This document shows, in pieces, positions 10,620-18,000 of a DNA stretch of 64,000 bases (positions are counted from its first letter, which is position 1; every line of letters begins with the position of its first letter). Where the stretch lies: contig JAGLEV010000027.1 in NCBI GenBank assembly GCA_023144895.1, positions 1 through 64,000 on the forward strand, in the 5' to 3' direction. A program made the position numbers and the translations under genes. This DNA comes from Thiotrichaceae bacterium (GTDB lineage Bacteria; Pseudomonadota; Gammaproteobacteria; Thiotrichales; Thiotrichaceae). The notes beneath the pieces are model-generated. The model searched no databases, was not told the origin of the DNA, and saw nothing but the letters and a program-made list of their open reading frames with translations.

Positions 10620-10731
10620 CTTCTCTATATACAATATACTGCAAGCTATTATTTTTAATTGTTAGCTGTAGTATAATTAGAAATAACCAAAACCCATAGA
10701 GTCTTTATATATTTTGTCGTATATAGAGAAG
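10620..10731 (-). repeat. Inverted repeat between peptide gene and LRR gene
   Basis: A perfect 13-base inverted repeat (10620-10632 with 10719-10731, cttctctatatac) encloses a second, imperfect stem around 10638-10672. On the minus strand it lies in the 158-base spacer after the 53-codon gene and before the LRR gene. It could act as a partial terminator or RNA-stability element letting the small gene be expressed above the enzymes. No clear T-run follows. Confidence 0.6.
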
Positions 10732-10752
10732 TAGTTATTTATACTCTAGTAG

Positions 10753-10914
10753 TTAATCTGCTTCTCTCCAGCTTCCAAACATTTGTTCAAAATCTTTTTC
10801 TGATTTCACAGGTTTTTTCTCATCATTTGATAAGCTTTTTTTAATACAATTCATATTTGCATCTACTAATATAGTCTTTACTTCTTTTACATTTAGCGTA
10901 ACTTCATTCTTCAT
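10753..10914 (-). CDS. Putative RiPP precursor peptide, 53 residues
   Basis: This short gene begins at ATG 10914 behind a strong GGAG site seven bases upstream and ends with TAA at 10753. The peptide is charged and Lys/Glu/Asn-rich (MKNEVTLNVKEVKTILVDAN at the start), carries one Cys at 23, and ends with DFEQMFGSWREAD. The last eight residues hold Phe46, Trp49, Arg50 and the acidic Glu51 and Asp53. It has no transmembrane helix or Sec signal. It is the first gene of the minus-strand run that continues with LRR, oxygenase and radical SAM genes, the usual place and size for a modified-peptide precursor. Leader and core boundaries cannot be fixed: the aromatic tail or the Cys23 region could be the modified part. 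Confidence 0.75.
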   Translation of the reverse strand: MKNEVTLNVKEVKTILVDANMNCIKKSLSNDEKKPVKSEKDFEQMFGSWREAD

Positions 10915-11278
10915 GAACTATCTCCATTATTTAATACATTTTAAAAAATTAGAAATCAAAAACTATTTCTTTGCAACTAAGTAGCTACTTAAAAATACTA
11001 ATTTTTTCCGACACACAGTTTATTATCATTATTATGGTAAGCGTATGGAATACCTAACAGTTTATTAGGCAGCTTCTGCATAACAGTTAGTATAGCCAAA
11101 ACTATATTCTTTTGAATTTATTGAAAATTAATTTAATCTTGGTAGCCCTAACAGAATTAGATAGCTTTCACTTATTTCAGTTAGAGCCACTAATCACTTA
11201 AATGCAGTTTACTACATTTTGCCTAAAATTCAAGCACTATATAAGTGTCTAGATTCAATTCATATGACCATCATGGAA

Positions 11279-11425
11279 GGAGGCGGAAGAAATGGCGCTG
11301 GAATAACCCTACGCCAAAGAATTTCATGCTATGTGAGAAGAATGTTATCTTTTTCTAAAAAAGTGGTTTGACATTATGGGGCAACCAAGCTATTTATAAC
11401 TACCAAGTTATGCACTTCACTGTTG
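11279..11425 (+). pseudogene. Decayed IS1-family transposase fragment
   Basis: Reading frame 11291 onward gives ITLRQRISCYVRRMLSFSKK, which resembles the C-terminal part of IS1-type transposases. A TGA at 11369-11371 interrupts it and the frame shifts near 11395. No start, no intact terminal repeats and no partner frame are seen. It lies just outside the peptide locus and supports past transposition there. The remaining sequence from 10915 to 11474 is AT-rich and shows no other gene; it should contain the promoter of the peptide operon. Confidence 0.5.
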
Positions 11426-11474
11426 AATCTGCCTTATTATTTAACAGTTATCATCAGTATGAGCTGAATTAAAA

Positions 11475-11837
11475 TCATTCATACCACTTATGCATTGTTC
11501 TCTTCTTTCCTGCACGCTGAGTTATAATACCTTCAATTTGTTCAAGTTTAATTTCAAAAGATTCATAACCCTCTTTTAATGCCGTTAAACGATACTTTCC
11601 ATCGCTCACACGAACTTGGCGAAAAATAAATTCATCTTTATTGTCTTTGGCGAAAACATAACTTTTATCACGGACTGTACCCGTTGGATCAATAATAATA
11701 ATACAGTCTGTAGGAAATTCAGGCTCCATGCTGTCATCAATCACTTGTAAGGCAAAAGGTTCTGACTCTGAACAGCTTCCACCATCACTTAGATTTTGCT
11801 TGAAGGCATCTTGAATATTTATTTTTACTTCTTGCAT
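11475..11837 (-). CDS. S24/LexA-fold protein lacking the catalytic lysine
   Basis: This 120-residue protein is an S24 peptidase domain alone, without a DNA-binding N-terminus. The nucleophile motif DDSMEPEFPTDC places Ser36 in the LexA position. Exactly 37 residues later, the spacing found between Ser119 and Lys156 of LexA, is Arg73 (EFIFRQV) rather than Lys. Self-cleavage is therefore doubtful, and the fold may serve as a binding module. It lies 162 bases downstream of cysG on the same strand. Two imperfect 34-base direct repeats fill its upstream region. Confidence 0.75.
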   Translation of the reverse strand: MQEVKINIQDAFKQNLSDGGSCSESEPFALQVIDDSMEPEFPTDCIIIIDPTGTVRDKSYVFAKDNKDEFIFRQVRVSDGKYRLTALKEGYESFEIKLEQIEGIITQRAGKKRTMHKWYE

Positions 11838-11863
11838 TGGAATTCCTATTAAATGCTAGGTTG

Positions 11864-11980
11864 GACTTTAGTCCATCATTTGACAGACTAAAGACTGCCC
11901 TATCCTGTTGTATTGATTTCTTAAATACTCATTAAGCTGTCGCTTAGACTTCAATCCGTCATTTGACAAGCTGAAATCTG
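11864..11980. repeat. Pair of imperfect 34-base direct repeats with internal dyad
   Basis: Units at 11864-11897 and 11947-11980 agree at 26 of 34 positions and share the core tcatttgaca. The first contains a perfect 8-base dyad (ctttagtc and gactaaag). They lie between cysG and the S24-fold gene. They may be operators or copies of a dispersed repeat; part of the left edge (reverse complement aagtccaacctag) resembles sequence near 48434. Confidence 0.6.
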
Positions 11981-11999
11981 ATCGATGAGGGCTTAATCA

Positions 12000-13421
12000 T
12001 TAATCATTTTTACTAAATTCAGTTGCCGCAACATGACGCTTTGGCTCATACCAGTTTAGGGTTTCATGTAATTTAACAACATTACCAATAATGGTTAATG
12101 TCGGCGCTCGTACACCAGAGGTTTTCACCAATTCTGGTAAGTTAGCCACCGTACCAATATGAACACGCTGATTCGATGTTGTGCCTTGTTCAATCAAAGC
12201 AGCAGGCATATCTCCAGCCATACCATGAGCTTGAAGTTGTTTGCTAATAACTTTAATACCCGTTAAGCCCATATAGAAAACGATAGTGTGATTAGGCTGA
12301 ACTAGCTGTTGCCAATTGAGGTTAATACTACCGTCTTTAAGGTGCCCTGTAGCAAAGCTAACGGACTGAGCATAATCTCGATGTGTCAGTGGAATACCAG
12401 CATAAGAAGCACAGCCTGCGGCAGCAGTAACAGCAGGAACGACTTGAAAGGGAATTTTTTTCTCAGCCAAGGTCTCAATTTCTTCACCACCACGACCAAA
12501 AATAAAGGGATCACCACCTTTTAGGCGTAAAACACGTTTACCCTGTAGTGCTAAATCAACGAGAAGGTCATTAATTTTGTTTTGTGGCACGGCATGGTTA
12601 TCTTTTTCTTTGCCGACATAAATGCGTTCGGCATTACGGTTCGCCATATCGAGAATAGTTTTTGAAACAAGACGATCAAATACCATCACATCGGCTTGTT
12701 GCATTAAGCGTAACGCTCTAAAGGTTAATAAATCAGGATCACCAGGGCCTGCACCCACAAGATAAACTTCACCGACTTCAGATCGCGCATTACCTTGCTG
12801 AATAAGCTGTTCTAATAAGGTACGTGCATCATTTAATCGCCCAGCATAAACCAGCTCAGCAAAGCTTCCTCGTAATGCACTTTCCCAGAATAGTTTACGC
12901 TCTTCAACTGTCGCAAAACGCTGTTTCACTTGTTCACGATATTCTTCAGTAATCCCTGCTAGATAACCACAACTCGATGGAATCAATGTTTCTAATTTCA
13001 TCCGTAGTTGGCGGGCTAATACAGGAGAGGCTCCACCTGTAGAAACAGCAATAGTTACAGGAGAACGATCAACAATGGAGGGCATGATATAACTACACAA
13101 AGCAGGATTATCAACGACATTGACTAAGGTGTTTTGCTCATCTGCTTGTTTTGCAATTTCAGCATTTAACACCGTATCAGAGGTTGCAACAATCACGACG
13201 AGAACATGATCAATATCACCTTGCTCATAATGACGCAAGTGTAGGGTAATAAGGCCCTCATTTGCCCATTGTTGAATAGAGGCTGTCACTTCAGGAGCAA
13301 CAATAAGTACTTTACTACCAGCATCCAGTAAGGTTTGTGCTTTGCGCTCGGCAATAACACCACCGCCAATCACGACGGAATGTCGTTGGCGAAGATTTAT
13401 AAAGGCGGGGTATTGATCCAT
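12000..13421 (-). CDS. cysG: Siroheme synthase, trifunctional
   Basis: The 473-residue CysG makes siroheme from uroporphyrinogen III. The N-terminal dehydrogenase/ferrochelatase half (1-200) has the VVIGGGVIAERKA nucleotide motif and VNVVDNPALCSYIMPS. The C-terminal methyltransferase half has VYLVGAGPGDPDLLT, VLRLKGGDPFIFGRGGEE and PAVTAAAGCASYAGIPLTHR. Siroheme is the cofactor of dissimilatory sulfite reductase, and the gene sits in one operon with dsrS, so it probably supplies reverse Dsr as well as assimilation. Its start lies three bases after the preceding stop. Confidence 0.95.
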   Translation of the reverse strand: MDQYPAFINLRQRHSVVIGGGVIAERKAQTLLDAGSKVLIVAPEVTASIQQWANEGLITLHLRHYEQGDIDHVLVVIVATSDTVLNAEIAKQADEQNTLVNVVDNPALCSYIMPSIVDRSPVTIAVSTGGASPVLARQLRMKLETLIPSSCGYLAGITEEYREQVKQRFATVEERKLFWESALRGSFAELVYAGRLNDARTLLEQLIQQGNARSEVGEVYLVGAGPGDPDLLTFRALRLMQQADVMVFDRLVSKTILDMANRNAERIYVGKEKDNHAVPQNKINDLLVDLALQGKRVLRLKGGDPFIFGRGGEEIETLAEKKIPFQVVPAVTAAAGCASYAGIPLTHRDYAQSVSFATGHLKDGSINLNWQQLVQPNHTIVFYMGLTGIKVISKQLQAHGMAGDMPAALIEQGTTSNQRVHIGTVANLPELVKTSGVRAPTLTIIGNVVKLHETLNWYEPKRHVAATEFSKND

Positions 13422-13424
13422 TGC

Positions 13425-13877
13425 TTAAGTTTTCCGTTTAGGTCGGCTTTTATAGGTAACAATACCGCGAACAATTTCACTATACGGAATTGTTTCGATA
13501 CTGCCATAGTATTTGATCGCGAGAGTCAGTATAGCGAAAATATTATTATCTGCTGTCGCCAATAAACCCTGTTTCACCAGCAAAGATTCCAGTTGCAAAC
13601 AACCACCTGCTTGCACTTGTAATTCTTTATTATGTGGCAAAGGACCTTCAATGGTCACAACTTTTAGTGAAAAACGTGAGTTATGACGCATCATATTAAG
13701 AAACCGACGACATTGTGCTAATTCTTGGTCACCTAAACAACCTACTGCTTCACGGGTAGCGATGAGTTTGCGTTCTTTTCTCTCACAATCACAACGACGA
13801 TTATTTAATGCTTTTTCAAACACACAGCGTCGATGATTAACTTGCTTATAGACCGCACGGTAAGCATCTTCATCCAT
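13425..13877 (-). CDS. Cysteine-rich conserved protein in the dsrS-cysG operon
   Basis: The 150-residue cytoplasmic protein has Cys18, Cys29, Cys31, Cys47 and Cys56 in its first 60 residues (RRCVFEKALNNRRCDCERKER), then Cys93. That spacing could bind a metal or iron-sulfur cluster, but it matches no named motif. A later segment reads KYYGSIETIPYSEIVRGI. I do not recognise a named family. It is tightly packed, 26 bases after one gene and three bases before cysG, which ties it to the siroheme/Dsr context. The function is unknown. Confidence 0.7.
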   Translation of the reverse strand: MDEDAYRAVYKQVNHRRCVFEKALNNRRCDCERKERKLIATREAVGCLGDQELAQCRRFLNMMRHNSRFSLKVVTIEGPLPHNKELQVQAGGCLQLESLLVKQGLLATADNNIFAILTLAIKYYGSIETIPYSEIVRGIVTYKSRPKRKT

Positions 13878-13903
13878 AACTCAATAAGCCCATCGCACTG
13901 ACA

Positions 13904-14140
13904 TTATTTTTCCCATTCCATGACAACGCTGTCTTCACGCTTTTCCATTAAAATTTCTTCTGCGGCCAATTGATTAGCAGCATGAATCATCTTAACGGTA
14001 ATACCACTATCTAGCGGTAGGTTTTTACGAATATCACGAGCAATCACTCTAGCTTCACGATAATTTTCTTCTGTCCCTTGAAAATCAAGGTTTTTAATTA
14101 GAGGGGTTGTTTGCTTCACTTTAAATACATAATAAGGCAT
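13904..14140 (-). CDS. Small conserved protein in the dsrS-cysG operon
   Basis: The 78-residue protein begins MPYYVFKVKQTTPLIKNLDF, then has a basic helix (REARVIARDIRKNL) and an acidic helix (NQLAAEEILMEKRED). No cysteine, signal or membrane segment is present. It lies 33 bases after dsrS and 26 bases before the cysteine-rich gene. No function can be assigned. Confidence 0.7.
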   Translation of the reverse strand: MPYYVFKVKQTTPLIKNLDFQGTEENYREARVIARDIRKNLPLDSGITVKMIHAANQLAAEEILMEKREDSVVMEWEK

Positions 14141-14173
14141 TGTTTTATTCCTATCTAGTAACGATACAATAGA

Positions 14174-15295
14174 TTATGCCATTAGATCACTAATCAATGC
14201 TAATAAAGGTACAGTTACTGGCTTTAATCGACGGCGCATGACGGATCCAACAGAATCATTCCCTGCAAATATGGGGATTAAAGTGTCTTCTCCAAGCTGT
14301 CCAAGCATTAAAATGCTTTTTAGTAATGCTATATCTCTCGCTTCCAGCACGGATAATAAGCGGACTAAGTCTTTAGGGCACTCTGTATTCTCTTTATCAC
14401 AATACTGCTCTACACGCTCTGCCGCCCGCTCAATTTCACGAACTCCACGAGTCTCTGCAAAGGTTATATCAACTTGTTCCGATAGCGCAATAAATAAGGC
14501 AATCACTACCTCTTGATCAACAGGTTTAGCTAAGGCTTTCTGCACGGTATACAGCCAGTTTTGCCCTGATTCTGTTAATAGTTCACATAAAGTATTGGCA
14601 TAGATATTACCCTTTTTTCTAAGGGCTTGACTGGCACTTGCAATCCTATTAAGACAAGGATGCTCAGACTGCTTTGCAGGTAAATCATTTTTCGAGAAAC
14701 AAAAACCAACAAAATAGGGATTTTTACGTTGAGCAGTACGCCATAACTTTTCTTTTTGTGCTGAGGTAATCAGCTTACCCTGCAAACAAAGCTTAATGGT
14801 TATTACAACATTGCTTGGATGCTCTTCAAAAGGCAGAAACTCTAGTAAGTACTCAGCCAGCTCCTTACCTAAGTCACCAGCCACCACATCGGGATAATGC
14901 AATAAGCGTCGTCCAACTTCTTCCGTTGGATGCGCCCACCATGCTCGTTTTGCTAGCTGATGGGTTAATGCAGGACTATGAACCATGGCAACAATGGCTT
15001 CTGGCTCACCCAGTAGCAACATCTGCTCTACATTATTATTTGTATGTCCCATTCGCGTCCAGCGCTTAATGAAAATAGGGTAACCCGCAGGTGATCCTGT
15101 CACCTTACTCGCAATCATTTCACGCACCCAACGCAAGTATTGATCATCATTACTGGTTGGGTTGAGTTGCACCTTCGCCTCACCTTGCTCTGTTAAGGCG
15201 TATACCACCATCGTTGCTTCATTAATCCGTATCGCATAAAGGTCTTGCGCTAGCAAAACATTCATTCTTAAATTGTCTTCATTGGAAAGTTGCAT
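14174..15295 (-). CDS. dsrS: DsrS-like protein of sulfur oxidation
   Basis: The 373-residue soluble protein resembles DsrS, encoded at the end of the dsr cluster of Allochromatium vinosum and present in many sulfur oxidisers. Recognised blocks are YALTEQGEAKVQLNP, GYPIFIKRWTRMG, LLLGEPEAIVAMVHSPALT, AKRAWWAHPTEEVGRRLL and QRKNPYFVGF. DsrS is cytoplasmic and its biochemical function is not settled; family work links it to expression of the Dsr pathway. I prefer ATG 15295 to TTG 15301; neither has a clear ribosome binding site. It heads the operon dsrS, 78-residue gene, cysteine-rich gene, cysG. The identification is from memory of family motifs. Confidence 0.7.
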   Translation of the reverse strand: MQLSNEDNLRMNVLLAQDLYAIRINEATMVVYALTEQGEAKVQLNPTSNDDQYLRWVREMIASKVTGSPAGYPIFIKRWTRMGHTNNNVEQMLLLGEPEAIVAMVHSPALTHQLAKRAWWAHPTEEVGRRLLHYPDVVAGDLGKELAEYLLEFLPFEEHPSNVVITIKLCLQGKLITSAQKEKLWRTAQRKNPYFVGFCFSKNDLPAKQSEHPCLNRIASASQALRKKGNIYANTLCELLTESGQNWLYTVQKALAKPVDQEVVIALFIALSEQVDITFAETRGVREIERAAERVEQYCDKENTECPKDLVRLLSVLEARDIALLKSILMLGQLGEDTLIPIFAGNDSVGSVMRRRLKPVTVPLLALISDLMA

Positions 15296-15420
15296 AGTCA
15301 AGAGGCTAATAAATGTGGAAAAGATTTCTAGTCCTAGGCTTATTGTTGACTAGTGCCTAAGGAAACACAATACCCTTATCGAGAGGTTTATCATTTTTTA
15401 TTCACATCTTACCAACAGCC

Positions 15421-15451
15421 TGTGGATAACTTTGTTGATAAGTGTTGATAA
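15421..15451 (-). promoter_or_regulatory. Cluster of three DnaA-box-like sites upstream of dsrS
   Basis: A perfect 9-base DnaA box (15421-15429) is followed by two boxes with one mismatch each (15433-15441 and 15443-15451), all in one orientation. They lie about 120 bases before the dsrS operon in the 640-base gap 15302-15943. The rest of that gap is AT-rich, with an imperfect hairpin near 15330-15360 and a TTGACA at about 15599. No gene is seen there before 15944. Confidence 0.5.
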
Positions 15452-15943
15452 AACCTATAATTACTCTAGTATTTGTTTTATTTACAGAAAATAAACGACC
15501 CTATCAAAAATCATGTTATTAACAAATATATCAATAAGTTATAACAGATAATTAACCCTTAATATTAATTAATTGTGCTAATATAGCATAATTAATAGTT
15601 GACAAGTGAAGCCGTTAATAAATATGGTTTGCTACATAAATAACCACCTACTATATATAGTGTCTAGTGATCAAATTAAGCACTAACAGAATGATCGAAT
15701 AGTCAACTTAGCCTTATAAGAGCCACGAAATTTAAAGTTGAATTTGAAATATATTCGCTGTCTTAATGGTTAATCAAGCTAAAATCAAGGGCTAATGCAA
15801 TAGATATAGATTATTATCATATCAAAATATTATTTATTACTTTATTTTTGTTATAAAAAATGGAAAAATAGACACCAACGAGATGGTTTCCAATTGTAGC
15901 GTTTTACAGTGGCTGTCACGGAAGTTTATTATTAAGGTGAAAC

Positions 15944-16105
15944 ATGAGTGGACCAGCAAAAACTAGACCTAAAGTACCTGAAGGCACTACAGCTCTTTTA
16001 AAGACTCGTCAAAAAGAAGCAACTGAAACAGGTTACGTTGGATATGATCTTATCTGGGAATCATTCCAGACAGAGGTAAAGTACACTACCCCTAAAGCTC
16101 CATAA
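15944..16105 (+). CDS. Small basic protein, 53 residues
   Basis: The ATG at 15944 follows AAGGTG at good spacing. The peptide begins MSGPAKTRPKVPEGTTALLK and ends with YTTPKAP; its middle is GYVGYDLIWESFQTEVKY. It has no cysteine, signal peptide or hydrophobic segment. A strong hairpin follows the stop by 14 bases, which supports a discrete transcript. A long leader lies upstream. I do not recognise it. Its neighbours belong to sulfur metabolism, but it has no clear operon partner. Confidence 0.65.
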   Translation: MSGPAKTRPKVPEGTTALLKTRQKEATETGYVGYDLIWESFQTEVKYTTPKAP

Positions 16106-16118
16106 GATATTAATATCC

Positions 16119-16146
16119 ATCTACGTGACCCTCAGGTCGCGTAGAT
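16119..16146. terminator. Strong hairpin after the 53-residue gene
   Basis: A 12-base-pair stem (16119-16130 with 16135-16146, one G-T pair) closes a four-base loop between convergent genes. No T-run follows on either strand, so efficiency as an intrinsic terminator is uncertain. Confidence 0.6.
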
Positions 16147-16160
16147 TAGCTAGCCAAAGA

Positions 16161-16544
16161 CTATCTATTGTATTTCTGCTTATCAGGTATCACGCCACGT
16201 ACTCCACCTCTTGGATCTTCAACATCACCCTCATAGCGTGGAATCATATGTATATGTATATGCGGAACTGATTGTCCTGCAATTTTACCAACATTGACAC
16301 CCACATTATAAGCATCTGGCTTATGTTTTTGATCGATAGCCTGCTTCATCTCATCCACTAATTCCATCATTGCTATCTTTTCTTCATAACTCGCTTCGAA
16401 GTAATTCGCAATATGTCTATTAGGCATTATTAAAGCATGACCAAGGCTCGCTGGATTTGTATCATAAATAGCAAAGGCTAAATCATTTTTTACAATTCTC
16501 TCATCATCCCCATCACAGAAAGGGCAAAAAGTTTTTTCTGACAT
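16161..16544 (-). CDS. HIT family nucleotide hydrolase
   Basis: The 127-residue protein has the histidine triad SVPHIHIHMIPR near residue 95, the LGHALIMPNRHI strand pair, and an N-terminal CPFC pair that can bind zinc. HIT proteins hydrolyse nucleoside phosphoramidates or dinucleotides; the substrate here cannot be told. The length is normal for the family. It is convergent with the 53-residue gene and lies 69 bases downstream of the TPR gene. Confidence 0.88.
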   Translation of the reverse strand: MSEKTFCPFCDGDDERIVKNDLAFAIYDTNPASLGHALIMPNRHIANYFEASYEEKIAMMELVDEMKQAIDQKHKPDAYNVGVNVGKIAGQSVPHIHIHMIPRYEGDVEDPRGGVRGVIPDKQKYNR

Positions 16545-16613
16545 GTTTTTAGTTAACCTATTTTGGTTGTGACAATCACCTTAATAAAATATCGTTTCAA
16601 TAACTTGACTCAA

Positions 16614-17450
16614 TTATTTAGCTAAGCTTTCAAGTAACTCCTGTGACATTTCTTGCTCTTTTTTAGCTAAATCTAGGTATTCAGTCTTACTATCCGCTAA
16701 AAATGCAACAATGCGTTCTGCATTGGCAACGGACTCTTTTGCTTTATCACTATTCTTTGTCTGTTCTGCAATAATCCTTTGCGTAACAGAAAGATTACTC
16801 ATGACCGTCACCCAGCCTAAAGGGTTTTGCTCTGGATTGATCTTTTGAATCGCAGTTTCAGAGGCTTTAAGTGATTCTTCCAACATATTATTGTCTTGCT
16901 TAATGACTGCCATTAATTGCAGTGAGACACCCACATTGTTTAGGGTAGTTGCCCATTCCAATGGCGTATCATCTTCGGTTCTTAGCGTTAGAGCATTATT
17001 AAAAGCGGAGATAGATTTCATCAAAGTGTGTACACCATTTGAGTGCTCACCTTGCCGTTGAAATATCATCGCAATATTGTTCAGTATCCCAGCCCAAACC
17101 AATGGATTCTCTTGACGCTTGCAAATCATTAAGGCATTTTTATAGACTTCCATTGATTCATTAAGTATCGCCGTTGTATCGGTGATTTCTTGTTGCCCCA
17201 AAGCATGTAATGCATCCGCTAACTTATTTTGAAGAGCACCCCAGTCTTGTGGGGCTTCTTCTTTCTTAATACCTTCAAGAGCCTCTTCAAATTCTTTGAT
17301 TGATTTTTTTAGATTGTCTTTATTCGATGATTGCAGGTCTAAAAGAGCAGCACCAAGGTTAGCTTTTGGTGAAGACCATACTAAAGGAACGGGCTTTTGT
17401 TTTACTTCAGAAAGCTCTGTTTCAAAACGGGTAACTGCATTATCTGTCAT
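16614..17450 (-). CDS. Tetratricopeptide-like helical repeat protein
   Basis: The 278-residue cytoplasmic protein is built of about five helical repeats of roughly 45 residues, each carrying a P-x-W-A/G-x-x-x-x-N signature (NPLVWAGILNNIAMIF, TPLEWATTLNNVGVSL, NPLGWVTVMSNLSV). Such repeats act as protein-binding scaffolds. It follows the SlyD-like gene by 22 bases and may share a transcript with it, which would pair a chaperone with a binding scaffold near the apr genes. The partner is unknown. Confidence 0.75.
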   Translation of the reverse strand: MTDNAVTRFETELSEVKQKPVPLVWSSPKANLGAALLDLQSSNKDNLKKSIKEFEEALEGIKKEEAPQDWGALQNKLADALHALGQQEITDTTAILNESMEVYKNALMICKRQENPLVWAGILNNIAMIFQRQGEHSNGVHTLMKSISAFNNALTLRTEDDTPLEWATTLNNVGVSLQLMAVIKQDNNMLEESLKASETAIQKINPEQNPLGWVTVMSNLSVTQRIIAEQTKNSDKAKESVANAERIVAFLADSKTEYLDLAKKEQEMSQELLESLAK

Positions 17451-17472
17451 TCTATAGACCTGTCAAAAAGTA

Positions 17473-17979
17473 TTAATTATTAAGAATTGCTTCTAAGCTT
17501 GGGTTAGCATCGACCTTGCCACCCAGTGCTATTTCTTCTTCTGTTGCATCTCGTACAGAAAGCACTTCAAGCCTAAAGATGACTTCTCGACCACAGAGAG
17601 GGTTATTACCATCAACGGTTAAGGTCTTATCATCCATTCTAGTCACAATAAAGTTTTTAGGGTCTCCCTTCTCACTCTCCATGGTAATAGTCATGCCAAT
17701 TTCTCGGTATTCCTCTGGAACATTTTCAATGGCATCAGTAAAAACCAAAGACTCGTCTCTAGGTCCATATAATTGATCACAATCGATAGGCACCTCAATA
17801 ACATCACCGACGGATCGTCCTTCTAATTCGGCAGTCACATCAGAGGATAAAACGGAACTTTCATCACCCTGTACATAAGCAATGGGATAATCAACAAAGG
17901 TCAGAACTTCTTCTGTCTTTTTGTCTATTGTTTTATAAGAAAGCTCGACTAACTTATTTTTTTGTATCATTTCTGTCAT
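17473..17979 (-). CDS. FKBP/SlyD-type peptidyl-prolyl isomerase
   Basis: The 168-residue protein has the SlyD layout: an N-terminal FKBP strand (KLVELSYKTIDKKTEEVL), a GDVIEVPID-x-x-x-x-YG motif before an inserted flap, and LCGREVIFRLEVLSVRDAT closing the fold. The His/Cys-rich metal-binding tail of E. coli SlyD is absent. It would act as a folding helper in the cytoplasm. The ATG at 17979 is used, with another at 17970. It lies 21 bases after the 116-residue gene. Confidence 0.85.
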   Translation of the reverse strand: MTEMIQKNKLVELSYKTIDKKTEEVLTFVDYPIAYVQGDESSVLSSDVTAELEGRSVGDVIEVPIDCDQLYGPRDESLVFTDAIENVPEEYREIGMTITMESEKGDPKNFIVTRMDDKTLTVDGNNPLCGREVIFRLEVLSVRDATEEEIALGGKVDANPSLEAILNN

Positions 17980-18000
17980 GGTAATAAAAAATCTAGTTAA

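Noticed and set aside
11279-11425. Active insertion sequence beside the peptide locus
   Set aside because: The frame has an internal TGA and a frameshift, and no intact terminal repeats are visible.
15421-15451. DnaA-box cluster as a second replication origin
   Set aside because: Only one box is perfect and there is no trio tract; the dnaA-dnaN gap is far stronger.
15944-16105. The 53-residue gene as a second RiPP precursor
   Set aside because: No modifying enzyme lies next to it, it has no Cys-, Ser- or aromatic-rich core, and its neighbours are housekeeping genes.
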